Positions 21,115-32,299 of a stretch of 64,000 nt of DNA are shown here, one piece after another. Positions within the stretch are counted from its first letter, which is position 1. Each line of letters opens with the position of its first letter. The notes below the pieces were generated by a model. That model did not search any database. It saw only the letters and a program-made list of their open reading frames with translations, and was not told the DNA's origin. Made by a program: the position numbers and the translations under genes. Origin of the DNA: Thysanoteuthis rhombus (Eukaryota; Mollusca; Cephalopoda; Oegopsida; Thysanoteuthidae); NCBI GenBank assembly GCA_963457665.1, contig OY735219.1, positions 20,804,619-20,868,618 of the forward strand. The letters are read 5' to 3'.

Positions 21115-21565
21115 TAGCAAACACCTGTCAAAAATTATGGAGTGGTTTATGTATGGATTGGCTTTTAGAAGCATAAATTCAATTTATTAGGTAAAATAAT
21201 AATTCTGATATTAAGTTTTTTTTTCAAAGTCTCAACTCAATTCATGCTGTTTCAAAAAAATTACTATGTTAGAAAAATTGCTACTAATGTTGTACATCAT
21301 CTTATTCAAAATATGATTTATTTTGTTAAAAATCAAACTCACACACTTACTCTTTTTTTCTTTTTTTAAAATTTCAAATGACCTGCTTTTCTGTAATGTA
21401 TTATTCATTGTTGTATCTCAACAGACTCATTTTATTACAAACCTGTTATTGTTCTTTTCAACTATGTCAATCTATTTCACATGGACTAATCCATTATAAC
21501 TTTGGAGTCACAACAGTACCCGTACAGGACATACAGCCATACAATTACACATTTGAAGATACTAA
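21115..21565 (+). repeat. dispersed repeat family B, copy 1 (with extension)
   Basis: Contains TTATGTATGGATTGGC...AGCATAAA...TTTATT.GGTAA..., then CTCAACTCAA.TCATGCTGTTT. The extension (CACTCTTTTTTTC...TCAAATGA..., TATTTCACATGGACTAATCCATTAT, ATACAATTACA) is shared with 32080-32290. Other family B copies are at 29.8, 31.8, 37.9 and 60.4 kb. Confidence 0.8.
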
Positions 21566-21899
21566 TTAGCAGATAAGGCTTTTATATGAATCGATTTCAT
21601 TGATCTCACAGGGAAAAATCAGGCTTCCTGTTACTTTCTCTTAAAAAAACAAAAAAAAAACTGCCCTCTCTTTCCACTCAGATCTTTGCTTGAACGAATT
21701 TTGCCAATTCAGGATGGTAATAAACTTTCTTGCGTGATCATTTCTTTTGACTGGGAGAGAGATGGAAATAAGGTTATCAATCAAGGAGATTCAAATTCAA
21801 ATCACTTGGAGGGGTTGATAAATGATACAGCAGTACATTTAGATAAAAACATTTTTTGTTGATTTCATTTCTAAAAGATAATATTCTTGTAATCTTTTT

Positions 21900-22255
21900 T
21901 AGAAACCATCAACCAAAACTGTCACCAAAACTGTCAAAATAGGTTTCTCCAGTTTACAAGTTGATCTGGCTGACTATGTATGTATGTATGCATGTATGTA
22001 TAAATCATGCACATAGGCCACACCTTTGACCATTTACTCCTTATCAAGTCTAGAACCCCCCTCCCCAATAGGTTTTTAATGGGGGTTCAATATACAATAT
22101 ATTAGTGATCATTGTCCAAACAAAAGATGAGAGAAGTAACTTATCAATTGATCAGCCCCTGTTCCAATTTTTGATTGATCACCCTTAAGAAGGCATACTG
22201 CCAAAAGACATTGAGCACATGATGATTTCTAATGAGTGACCAACCAGACCTGTTA
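21900..22255 (+). repeat. dispersed repeat family A, copy 2
   Basis: From AACCATCAACCAAAACTGTC to GAGTGACCAACCAGACCTGT, the same block order as the copy at 14068-14500. Confidence 0.85.
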
Positions 22256-22289
22256 TTTTCATTTTTTTCCTTTTAAATGCAATCATGTG

Positions 22290-22307
22290 TATGTGTATGT
22301 GAGTGTA

Positions 22308-22341
<34 letters not shown>
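22290..22341. repeat. (GT)n microsatellite
   Basis: TGTATGTG-rich lead-in followed by about 14 GT units. Confidence 0.95.
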
Positions 22342-22344
<3 letters not shown>

Positions 22345-22624
22345 ATTATCTCTGCTGAACTCCGGTATATTACCTCTTAATGAAGAATGTAAATACTTTT
22401 ATACTTAGTACAAAATCGTAAATAAACAAAAGTATCATAAATAGTTTAAAAAATATACATAATCTCAAAAATTCATTCTGGTATTTATTGTAAATAGATA
22501 TTATTATCATTATTATTGGTCACTATACTGTTGCTGGGTTTAGTAAATCATTATTACCCTCAACAGATCATTTTAACTACTGCTGTTTTGTTTCTGTCAT
22601 TTACATGTATCTATCAATCCTGGA

Positions 22625-22775
22625 AAAAGTGTCTTTGACTTTTGGAACTCCCCCCCCCCCATAAGTTTTTATTGGAAAATTCGATTTACAACGAGTGTTT
22701 ATGCCGAATTGGTTCCTTACTATGTGTCCAGTTGCATTATAGTTGAATAGAAATAAAACTCCTCTCTAAAACCCT
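22625..22775 (+). repeat. dispersed repeat family A, partial copy
   Basis: Holds a C-run and the GTTTTTATTGG...TTCGATTTACAA.G...GTTTATGC..AATTGGTTCC part of the family, without either end. Confidence 0.65.
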
Positions 22776-23184
22776 TAAAAATTTTTTGGATAAATCAAAC
22801 AATCAAAGTTCTTCCCCTTGGCCCACTAAGTATGCATACCAAATTTTGTTGAGCTGTGCCAATGTTCAAGTTGGGGACATAGTGACAAGCAGACAGAGCC
22901 AGTTGCTTTATATAAATGATTCATATTTTTGTTGGCACCGTGTGTTCTTTGAAGAAAAACATACAAAATATTTCAGTAGTTTTATTTGAGCACTAGCAAA
23001 CTACCCAGAAAAGGACAAATGTACTTTTGAAAAAAAGTAATATTTTATTTAGATTAAAAGTCATAAGCTTTGATTGTTCGTTTGTATACTTCAAGATAAT
23101 AACAATGAGTGCCCCCTCAGTCGATAAAACAAATCCCATGGGATTAGAGTTAGTGGGTCAAATGAATATCAGCACTACTTTTGA

Positions 23185-23800
23185 TTTCGGTGGTACTAAT
23201 CTTGGTTCAATTGGGTGGTATTAATCTTTACTTGGTTTGATTGAGTGGTACTAATCTTTATTTGGTTTCATTGGTTGGTACTAATCCTCACTAGGTTTCA
23301 TTGGTTGGTACTAATCCTCACTAGGTTTCATTGGTTGGTACTAATCCTCACCAGGTTCCGTTGGGTGGTACTAATCCTCACTAGGTTCCGTTGGGAGGTA
23401 CTAATCCTCACCAGGTTCCGTTGGGAGGTACTAATCCTCACCAGGTTCCGTTGGGTGGTACTAATCCTCACCAGGTTCCGTTGGGTGGTACTAATCCTCA
23501 CCAGGTTCCGTTGGGAGGTACTAATCCTCACCAGGTTCCGTTGGGAGGTACTAATCCTCACCAGGTTCCGTTGGGTGGTACTAATCCTCACCAGGTTCCG
23601 TTGGGAGGTACTAATCCTCACCAGGTTCCGTTGGGTGGTACTAATCTTTACGAGGAGACCTCAGTGGTGCTGATATTTTGTTCAGTTAGGTGGTACTAAT
23701 TTTTGTTTGGTTGAATAATGTGGTACTGATCTTCACTTGGTTCAGTTGGGTCATACTAATCTTTACTGGGGGACCTTAGTGGTGCTAATCTTTACTTCAA
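23185..23800 (+). repeat. 30-bp minisatellite with homogeneous core
   Basis: About 20 copies of a 30-bp unit (GGTGGTACTAATCCTCACCAGGTTCCGTTG type). Units at 23341-23640 are almost identical and differ mainly at one T/A site (GGGTGG or GGGAGG). Outer units diverge progressively on both sides. Because 30 is divisible by three, long ORFs appear in several frames, for example 23245-23673 with a 10-residue LILTRFRWEV repeat. I regard these as by-products. Confidence 0.95.
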
Positions 23801-23809
23801 ACCAGTTAT

Positions 23810-24880
23810 TTAGAGTTAAAAGCATTTTTAAAGAAAATTGAAATAAAAAAAACTGGTAGCTCCGGGGTTCAAACTCCACTCTGACAGAAGCTTATAAGTT
23901 TTTGAAAAATTCCGACTCTTGTAAAAACATTTTTTCCTTTTACTAAAAAAGATCTTCAGATAAGCCATGGAAGCAGACTTAATTAAATAGTCTCTAGATA
24001 GTTTTTTTTAGATCAATGACATTGAAATCTCGATAATTCTAGATATGATTCGAGGAAATTTAAATATCAACTGAAAACTAGCATCCATAGCTGTCCGTTC
24101 TCTCTCTTTCTCATTGATGATGTGGGATGAGAATGTGGCTTTCTCTTTTCCCTTCTCTCTCTATCCATCATTTTAAACTTTTCACCATCATTGTTGTTAG
24201 TTAAGGAAAATAAAGGCAAAAATCACATTTTATGCTTTACTAATTGTTTGAACTATTTATAAATATGTTAGAACTCTTTTTAGCAGTCATTACCAATCCT
24301 TCCAAATTTGCTCTCTTGTATAACAGGGTATGACTACATTTTCCATACATAACATCAATTTTATGTGATTTTCACCACAGTCAAGCCTGAATATGTTGAA
24401 AAATTAAGGTATTTTAGGAATGAACAAACATTTTTGACTAGAAATCAACATCCTATTTTAAAAATGGAATTAAAATTCAAAGACTTTTGTTCTCAAGTTT
24501 TTTGTTTTTGCTAGAAATAAATTATTCCTAACTTTTGTCAAAAGAAAAAAAATTTTCATTTATTATAATTCTCCTAAAGAGCAACAAGAATAGATGAAGG
24601 AAAACTAGTCAAAATATAATTATGAAAACATTTCAACTTGAATTGTTCATATTCAAATAGATATACTTTGGAGTGCTCAATGCATTAACTGAAGAAGGCG
24701 GTGAAGGGTCTTAGTTATTACTATTAATGGGATGACTGGAATTTCAATCATTCATAGTCAAGGGGTTAATATCATTTCATGTCAGCTGCCATCAATCAAT
24801 TCCAATTTTATGTATAAAATTTAGAAATTGAAGTCTGTTAACTTAAGATCGGGCAAAAAGTTTTCTGCTAATGCTTCTAC
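23810..24880. other. no recognised feature
   Basis: AT-rich unique sequence with a short CT-rich patch (24098-24165). Confidence 0.5.
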
Positions 24881-24884
24881 CTTT

Positions 24885-24911
24885 ATATATATATATATAT
24901 ATATATATTTA
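24885..24911. repeat. (AT)n microsatellite
   Basis: About 12 AT units. Confidence 0.9.
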
Positions 24912-24934
24912 TTTCCAGCTCTACTCTAAAACAA

Positions 24935-25068
24935 CTCAACTCCATGAATAAAATGTTGTATGTATCGAGCACTCTATGAAATAAATCCAATACATTTCAG
25001 AAGTGGCTTTATATCATTGATATATTATTATATTATGTTATACTGCTAACCTGATTTGTACCACAAAT
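24935..25068 (-). repeat. dispersed repeat (copy 2), inverted partner of 7.9 kb
   Basis: Reverse complement of 7895-8035, including GTTGTATGTATCGAGCACTCT and TTTCAGAAGTGGCTTTATAT. It is followed by a long (AT)n at 25086-25131, as its partner is preceded by one. Confidence 0.85.
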
Positions 25069-25072
25069 ACTC

Positions 25073-25083
<11 letters not shown>

Positions 25084-25146
<63 letters not shown>

Positions 25147-25155
25147 TATAGGTAT
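25084..25155. repeat. (AT)n microsatellite
   Basis: More than 20 AT units followed by TATGTATG. Confidence 0.95.
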
Positions 25156-25204
25156 AATTTAAGGGAGGTAATTCCACAATTATTCCCTCGCAAATCAGCA
25201 TCTC

Positions 25205-25530
25205 TGCTCTCAATATAGGTTTCTTCAATTTTTAAGCTGCTCTGGCTATATAATTATCACATGTACAAGCCACACCAAAAGAGTAAGTGGGTTGAAGGTT
25301 TAAGCATTTACTCCTTGTTATGTTGAAGGAAGAATTTTTTTTTTTTTTTTTTCAAAATTATCCTCAAATAGATTTATGGTAGGGGGGTTCAATTTACAAT
25401 GTTTATTTTAAATTGATTACTAGTTTGTTCCTGCTTGTTTTTATTGCTCCAACAAAAGGTGAGTGAAGTGACTTATCCAGAAGATGTTGGTCACGTAATG
25501 GTTTCCATTGAGAGTCTAACCAGACCTGTA
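25205..25530 (+). repeat. dispersed repeat family A, copy 3 (5' truncated)
   Basis: From GGTTTCTTCAATTTTTAAGCTG through CACACCAAAAGAGTAAG..., poly(T), TTCAATTTACAATGT..., AACAAAAGGTGAG to GAGTCTAACCAGACCTGT. Confidence 0.82.
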
Positions 25531-27235
25531 TTTATTTATTCTTTACTACACTTTGTCAAAATGTTTTGTTGTCTTACAACTTGTTAAGCAAGTGATTAAA
25601 TGTTTTTATCACATTATACAAAGAAAAGTATATTTTTCATAAACTTAACAATGTTCAAAAGAGATATCATTGCACCTTGCATATCAATAATTGTTATGCA
25701 CTAAACTCTCATGCCAACGTGCGTTCTCAGAGCACTATTTAGCAACACCTTTGTTTTTATATTCTCTCAAGACTATAGTTGGAGATTAGTCAGCACCAAT
25801 AGCACATAAAGGTTTCAGTACATTATTTTGAACACTACAATTAATAAACCCTCAAAATAATGCTGCCTAAAGGGCATTAGATTGGTAATGTTAAAAATCA
25901 TTTTTTACTGTATTTTCTGGTTTCTCATCATCAATAGACTTCATATAAAATCCATTCATCATAAAGGCAGTCTTAAATCCCTGGAGGGTGCAATAATAAT
26001 AGTAGTTTACTGAAGCTTATATGAATAACTCACGATCAATTGAGTTCATTTTATTTATTTCTTTTCAAGTTGATATATTGTTTACAGTTTTATATGTATA
26101 GACACACATGATGAAATCTCCAACCCCTGCTCTTGTGCTGTTGAGGGAGAGTGTCCAGATGAAAGAGATAATTTTTAAGGTAAATAGGTGAAGAAGAAAA
26201 CAAATTTCAAACATTTATATTTGAGTCTTGGCTTTTTAACCCTTAAATTTGACAAAAGAGTGAAGTAAAGAATAAAGTTAATCGAAGAAATTTACCATGG
26301 AACCAATATATAAAAGAATGATGAATAAAATGTAAGACATCTTTCTTCTATCAGATGGAGAACATAATAATAAATTGTTACTTTTTTAATGTTAATTTAA
26401 GATTACTTAAGATTATTCAAGTTTTTTATTTATGAAAATTCTTTATCTTAATATTTAAAAATTATGATTATACAGAATAGCGGTTGCTGGGGTTGATGGA
26501 TATTTATCATAGGTTGGGGGAAATTCTCTATGTCTAAATAAATGTTTAAAATAAAGTTATACCTTACATCAGAAAGTATTTGTAACACTTCAAAGAATGT
26601 ATAGCTGAGTTTAGTGATATTTTCTGGGACAGGTTTTTCGGTAAAACCTCTTCTCCAGACTCCAGCAACTATTTTAGAAGACTTCCAAATGTTTATTTCA
26701 GACTTGTAGTTATATAGAATCTCCTGTTTATTCCAGTATTCATCAAGTCTGTTTTAGGGTGAATTCACATTTTTTAAACATTATTTCATCAGGTGGACTA
26801 TTTCATATCCTCAATAGGCAGACATTGAAAGGATATTTTCGTGTATCCAGTGTAATTCAGTGATTTGAATTTATTTCCTTCACAGCTAACAGGATGGCAG
26901 GTAAATATTCGGTGTTATTGTTGTTTTTACTAATCCCGCGAAGAATTGGGCATTCATACTGTTCTTTTCTTAAATCTTTTCAATAAGATGTTTTCTATTT
27001 GTTCTTCCTTTCTTAACATTCTAAATATGTTTAATGAGTTCATCTGTAAAGGTTAACAAGCTACATTGCCTGAGAAGCTGATATTTATTGTGAATTGCCA
27101 TCTGATGCCAAATATCACACAAGGTCATTTATAAATGAGGGCTTTTGCATAAATGTTGAGGCACCTCAGTTAAACTATATATTATGATGTGTGTCTGTAC
27201 CCTTCCCTTTTTAGTACAAATCTTTAGTCTTAATT
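25531..27235. other. no recognised gene; one candidate microexon
   Basis: AT-rich sequence. At 26881-26905 a pyrimidine-rich acceptor TTTATTTCCTTCACAG is followed by CTAACAGGATGGCAG and a GTAAAT donor. The microexon would hold ATG GCA G, which is phase-compatible with the exon at 58316. This is weak evidence. Confidence 0.3.
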
Positions 27236-27239
27236 ATAT

Positions 27240-27685
27240 ATATGTTATGTTGAATTAGTGAAATTGTCTAATCGATGAAATTTTAGATATTTTTCACAAA
27301 AAATGAATACATAGTTATGATTTGATCAAGAGTTCATTTAATCAAAATGAGAATATAAAACTGCTATTTTTTCTACAATTCCAACTTTGTGAAATCAAAC
27401 TTTTTTATTTTATTCAAGTAGATATATAGTTTTAACTTTTTACAAGAATTAAGTAAATACATCGTTTTAACTTTTTTTTTACAAAAAATCAATAAAAATA
27501 TGTAGTTTTGATTTGATAAAATGTTTATTTGATCAGAACAAGGATACAAAACAACTTTTATATATATATAAAACAATTTTTACAAACAAAAATTTATGTG
27601 AAATTAAACATTTCTTTTACAAAAAAAAATGAGTAAATTTTCGTCGATTTGGCAATGTCACCAATTTCACCTATTCGACATAAGA
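27240..27685 (+). repeat. MITE-like element family C, copy 1
   Basis: Left end TTAGTGAAATTGTCTAATCGATGAAATTTTAG. The right end, reversed, reads AGGTGAAATTGGTGACATTGCCAAATCGACGAAAATTT. Between them is an internally repetitive AT-rich body (GTTTTGATTTGAT.AA..GTTTATTTGATCA, TACAAAACAACTTTT). Related copies at 40790-41085 (minus) and 60035-60240 (plus) keep both ends. Confidence 0.6.
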
Positions 27686-27734
27686 GATACATCTATATAT
27701 ACCAATGAAATTATCGTTCAAAAAAAGAATTAAT

Positions 27735-29622
27735 AGCTATGCCTTTAGTATAGTACTCTAGGGTATAGAATAGTCTTTAGTATAGTACTCTAGGGTATAG
27801 AATAGTCTTTAGCATAGTACTCTAGGGTATAGAATAGTCTTTAGTATAGTACTCTAGGGTATAGAATAGTCTTTAGTATAGTACTCCAGGGTATAGAATA
27901 GTCTTTAGCATAGTACTCTAGGGTATAGAATAGTCTTTAGCATAGTACTCTAGGGTATAGAATAGTCTTTAGTATAGTACTCTAGGGTATAGAATAGTCT
28001 TTAGTATAGTACTCTAGGGTATAGAATAGTCTTTAGTATAGTACTCCAGGGTATAGAATAGTCTTTAGCATAGTACTCTAGGGTATAGAATAGTCTTTAG
28101 TATAGTACTCTAGGGTATAGAATAGTCTTTAGTATAGTACTCCAGGGTATAGAATAGTCTTTAGCATAGTACTCTAGGGTATAGAATAGTCTTTAGTATA
28201 GTACTCTAGGGTATAGAATAGTCTTTAGTATAGTACTCTAGGGTATAGAATAGTCTTTAGCATAGTACTCTAGGGTATAGAATAGTCTTTAGCATAGTAC
28301 TCTAGGGTATAGAATAGTCTTTAGTATAGTACTCCAGGGTATAGAATAGTCTTTAGTATAGTACTCTAGGGTATAGAATAGTCTTTAGTATAGTACTCTA
28401 GGGTATAGAATAGTCTTTAGTATAGTACTCTAGGGTATAGAATAGTCTTTAGTATAGTACTCTAGGGTATAGAATAGTCTTTAGTATAGTACCCCAGGGT
28501 ATAGAATAGTCTTTAGTATAGTACTCTAGGGTATAGAATAGTCTTTAGTATAGTACTCTAGGGTATAGAATAGTCTTTAGTATAGTACTCTAGGGTATAG
28601 AATAGTCTTTAGTATAGTACTCCAGGGTATAGAATAGTCTTTAGTATAGTACTCTAGGGTATAGAATAGTCTTTAGTATAGTACTCTAGGGTATAGAATA
28701 GTCTTTAGTAAAGTACTCTAGGGTATAGAATAGTCTTTAGTATAGTACTCTAGGGTATAGAATAGTCTTTAGCATAGTACTCTAGGGTATAGAATAGTCT
28801 TTAGCATAGTACTCTAGGGTATAGAATAGTCTTTAGCATAGTACTCTAGGGTATAGAATAGTCTTTAGTATAGTACTCTAGGGTATAGAATAGTCTTTAG
28901 CATAGTACTCCAGGGTATAGAATAGTCTTTAGCATAGTACTCTAGGGTATAGAATAGTCTTTAGCATAGTACTCTAGGGTATAGAATAGTCTTTAGCATA
29001 GTACTCTAGGGTATAGAATAGTCTTTAGCATAGTACTCTAGGGTATAGAATAGTCTTTAGCATAGTACTCTAGGGTATAGAATAGTCTTTAGTATAGTAC
29101 TCTAGGGTATAGAATAGTCTTTAGCATAGTACTCTAGGGTATAGAATAGTCTTTAGCATAGTACTCTAGGGTATAGAATAGTCTTTAGCATAGTACTCTA
29201 GGGTATAGAATAGTCTTTAGTATAGTACTCCAGGGTATAGAATAGTCTTTAGCATAGTACTCTAGGGTATAGAATAGTCTTTAGCATAGTACTCTAGGGT
29301 ATAGAATAGTCTTTAGCATAGTACTCTAGGGTATAGAATAGTCTTTAGCATAGTACTCTAGGGTATAGAATAGTCTTTAGTATAGTACTCTAGGGTATAG
29401 AATAGTCTTTAGTATAGTACTCTAGGGTATAGAATAGTCTTTAGTATAGTACTCTAGGGTATAGAATAGTCTTTAGTATAGTACTCTAGGGTATAGAATA
29501 GTCTTTAGTATAGTACTCTAGGGTATAGAATAGTCTTTAGTATAGTACTCTAGGGTATAGAATAGTCTTTAGTATAGTACTCCAGGGTATAGAATAGTCT
29601 TTAGTATAGTACTCCAGGGCAT
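27735..29622 (+). repeat. 32-bp tandem repeat array, ~59 units
   Basis: The unit is TCTTTAG(T/C)ATAGTACTC(T/C)A then GGGTATAGAATAG, 32 bp, head to tail for nearly 1.9 kb. Almost all variation is at two T/C positions. Single exceptions are AAAGTACTC near 28710 and ACCCCAGGG near 28492. The period is not a multiple of three and stops are frequent, so the array is non-coding. Confidence 0.98.
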
Positions 29623-29720
29623 AGTTCCCTCTAATCTGTGCGCACAAGTTTTGAAACCAGCACACAATGGGCATTAATGTGCGCACAAAAAGTCAGTTAC
29701 CCAAAATAATGCATTAATTA
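29623..29720. repeat. GTGCGCAC-rich repeat fragment next to array
   Basis: TTCCCTCTAATCTGTGCGCAC...TTAATGTGCGCACAAAAA. GTGCGCAC occurs twice as a palindrome. A related GCGCACATTTTGCACATTAAT segment lies at 31414. This is probably an old DNA-transposon or MITE end. Confidence 0.5.
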
Positions 29721-29769
29721 ATAATTATACTAATAATCATATGTGTAATAATAATAATAATTACATATC

Positions 29770-29965
29770 ATAACTAGAATGTACCTGTCTAAAATGACGG
29801 GTTATTTATGTATGGATTGGCACTATGTAGTCTATGGCTATTTTATTTGGTAATTTATTTTTTTATAATTCAAGTATCCTAATTTTGATTTTTTTTTTTT
29901 CAAAGTCTTCACTCAACTCAAGCAGATTTAATGTGTGATCTGAGATGAATTAACTAATCAGATGC
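29770..29965 (+). repeat. dispersed repeat family B, copy 2
   Basis: AACTAGAATGTACCTGTCTAAAATGACGGGTTATTTATGTATGGATTGGCAC...TATTTTATTTGGTAATT...ATTCAAGTATCCTAATTT...CAACTCAAGC.G.TTTAATGTGT. Confidence 0.85.
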
Positions 29966-30099
29966 ATGAGCGACAAATAAACAAGAAATTTGCATATGTG
30001 CTCATTATATGCGTGGATTATACTTTTTGAAATCTCTCAACCAACTATTTCTGTTGACTTGTTGGTTCCTCAAATACTATTTTGTACATCACTAATTTC

Positions 30100-30260
30100 C
30101 AGTTCAATTCTGTTCAAAGTTAAGAATAAAATCTTAACTGAATCTATTACTTTGTAGAATGCAATCGTACTTGTATTATATTGAAACTTATTAATACAGT
30201 TTTATTAGCCATGAGAGATAGACTGTGCCCAAGTTGTGTTGAAACAGTTTCAACTATACT
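30100..30260 (+). repeat. local duplicate of 31515-31680
   Basis: AAAGTTAAGAATAAAATCTTAACTGAAT..., GAATGC.ATC..ACT..TATTATA, CTTATTAATA..., CCATGAGA.ATA.ACTG and GAAACA.TTTCAA..TTA..TT recur in the same order at 31515-31680. The nearby 72-codon ORF is therefore repeat sequence. Confidence 0.75.
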
Positions 30261-30399
30261 TGCACAAGAATCTCGGGTCCTCTACATTGACTTTTGTTTT
30301 GCCTTGTGTACCAAAAGAGAAAGAGATACTCCTTGCTTCGCATTTGATGGTTTCTGTCTAATGTCCGCCAAAAGTAGTATCCCTTACTTGAACATGTGA

Positions 30400-31330
30400 C
30401 TGTAATTATTTGTCATAGAAAATTGAGCTGGGTGAATTTGTTTTGCATTGTCTGTATGTTAGCTATTCATTTTCTGGACAGGGGGTATGAATTATCTTCA
30501 AAACGCATTTAATAATTTTCCTTTGTTTTTTTTCTAATTAATTATGTTTGAGTTATCCAAAAAATGTGTCTAATAGTTTTCCTTTGTGTTGTTTTTTATG
30601 AATTATTTTTTGATGGATTATCTTCAAAATGTTTTTAATTTCTTAATGATCTGTTAAATAACCCTTATATTGTGTTTTTCTGTTTAATTCTCTACTAATA
30701 AAGGAAAAAAATTGTAAAGTTATATAATGCTCTGTACTCATCAATTGTTCTCCTCTGCTATTTTTTCTCCTTCATTGTTCAACAACATTCTCTCTTTTTT
30801 ATCATTGTCATTCAAGTTCATCTACAGGCCAAAAGCTACTTATATAATTCCAATAACTATAAATAGTAAAGGAAGAGTAAGGTGGCCAAACTCAGAGAAT
30901 GGACTCAATGAGTTCTAGTTCAAAATCTGGCTTGGACACTTTGTGTTCACTTCACACTTATGCCCTTGAGAATGATATGAATCTTTTGCCCATACTATGG
31001 GCAAAAATAGAGCAAAATGAAGTGAGTGACACCACATCAAGTGCTTGTCACCTCCACGTCTATTTCATGAAGCCATAGCCAGTGTAAGGATTAAAAGAAG
31101 AAGGAAATGCTAAAATACCAACTCCATGGAGAATCATCGATTATTTGTGTAATGATATGAACTTTTAGATGCCTCTATAAAATTATCGCATAACTTCAAT
31201 TTTCAACAAGTTTAATCCAGTGTGTTTGAGCAAACATTTTTTAGACAATCAAATTTATTAAATTTTATAAGTCTTATACTGCTGAAATTCATGCTAATTC
31301 CACATACAAATAGATGTTGTGGGCATAGTT
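30400..31330. other. no recognised gene
   Basis: T-rich stretch (30450-30700) with repeated AATTAT...TCAAAA/TTTTCCTTTG phrases, then ordinary AT-rich DNA. Confidence 0.5.
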
Positions 31331-31339
31331 TCATTTAAG

Positions 31340-31380
<41 letters not shown>
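31340..31380. repeat. (GT)n microsatellite
   Basis: About 17 GT units, immediately 5' of the perfect hairpin. Confidence 0.95.
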
Positions 31381-31382
31381 CA

Positions 31383-31462
31383 CATACACTTCTTGCAACA
31401 CAAAGCAAATTAATGCGCACATTTTGCACATTAATTTGCTTTGTGTTGCAAAAAGTACATGT
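31383..31462 (+). repeat. perfect 21-bp inverted repeat (hairpin)
   Basis: GCAACACAAAGCAAATTAAT(G) at 31395-31415 pairs exactly with (C)ATTAATTTGCTTTGTGTTGC at 31429-31449 around a 13-nt loop. The pairing continues imperfectly outward (CATACACTTCTT with AAAAAGTACATGTG). It could be a MITE core or a small-RNA-like hairpin. Confidence 0.9.
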
Positions 31463-31794
31463 GTTCACATTGTATAAAAATGAGGAATACTCATTGGTGT
31501 TTCATTTAATGGAACAACAAACTGAACAAAGTTATTCAGAGTTAATAATAAAACCTTAACTAAATATGTTTGGAATGCTATCAAACTACTATTATAATAA
31601 AACCTGTTAATAATTCTTTAACCATGAGAAATACACTGGGCTGAAATTATCTTGAAACAATTTCAAGTTTACATTTGTGCAAGTATTCAGTGCACACATA
31701 CTTTTGTCACGGGAAATAAAAATGTACAACAAAATATTTTTGCACACAGTGACTCACTTCAATACACCAGCACTGTGTCAGCCTCTCTTGCTCA

Positions 31795-32295
31795 ACTAGA
31801 CTATACCCGTCTAAAATGATAGGGTTATTTATGTATGGATCTGCACCTAGAAGCATAAAGCTATTTTATTTGGTAATTTACTTTTAATAATTCAAGTATC
31901 CTAATTTAAGGTTTTTCTCAAGTCAACTGAACTCAAGCTGTTTTAAAGGGTAATTGGGTATAAAGTCTTATGACAAAATGTTATGTAAGGAAGATCACCG
32001 CATTTATTGTGCAGTATGAAGAAAACTCATAAAAAAAAACTTCTTTTATCAAAAATGTAACCTATTTCAGTACAAAATAAACTCACTCTTTTTTCTTTTT
32101 TTTTTCTTTTTTAGTTTCAGATGATTTCTTGGGTGTATTCTACAGTTAACATATCATTTTACAACCCTCTGTTTACTTAGCTGTGTTAATCTATTTCACA
32201 TGGATCAATCCATTATCAGTTTTAGGTTATAACGGGACTCTGACACTACCGACACTTATACAATTTAACGTACTAATGTACTTATATGGCCTTCG
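31795..32295 (+). repeat. dispersed repeat family B, copy 3 (with extension)
   Basis: ATACCCGTCTAAAATGATAGGGTTATTTATGTATGGAT...AGCATAAAGCTATTTTATTTGGTAATT, then CAACTGAACTCAAGCTGTTTTAA, then the extension TATTTCACATGGATCAATCCATTAT...GACACTTATACAATTTA, as at 21.1-21.56 kb. Confidence 0.85.
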
Positions 32296-32299
32296 TATA

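Noticed and set aside
23245-23699. 10-residue repeat proteins of 97-142 residues in the 30-bp array
   Set aside because: Open frames occur in several frames and on both strands because the period is divisible by three and the unit has no stop. There is no signal peptide, splice site or neighbouring exon.
27735-29622. A CRISPR array
   Set aside because: Units are directly adjacent with no unique spacers, and the context is eukaryotic.
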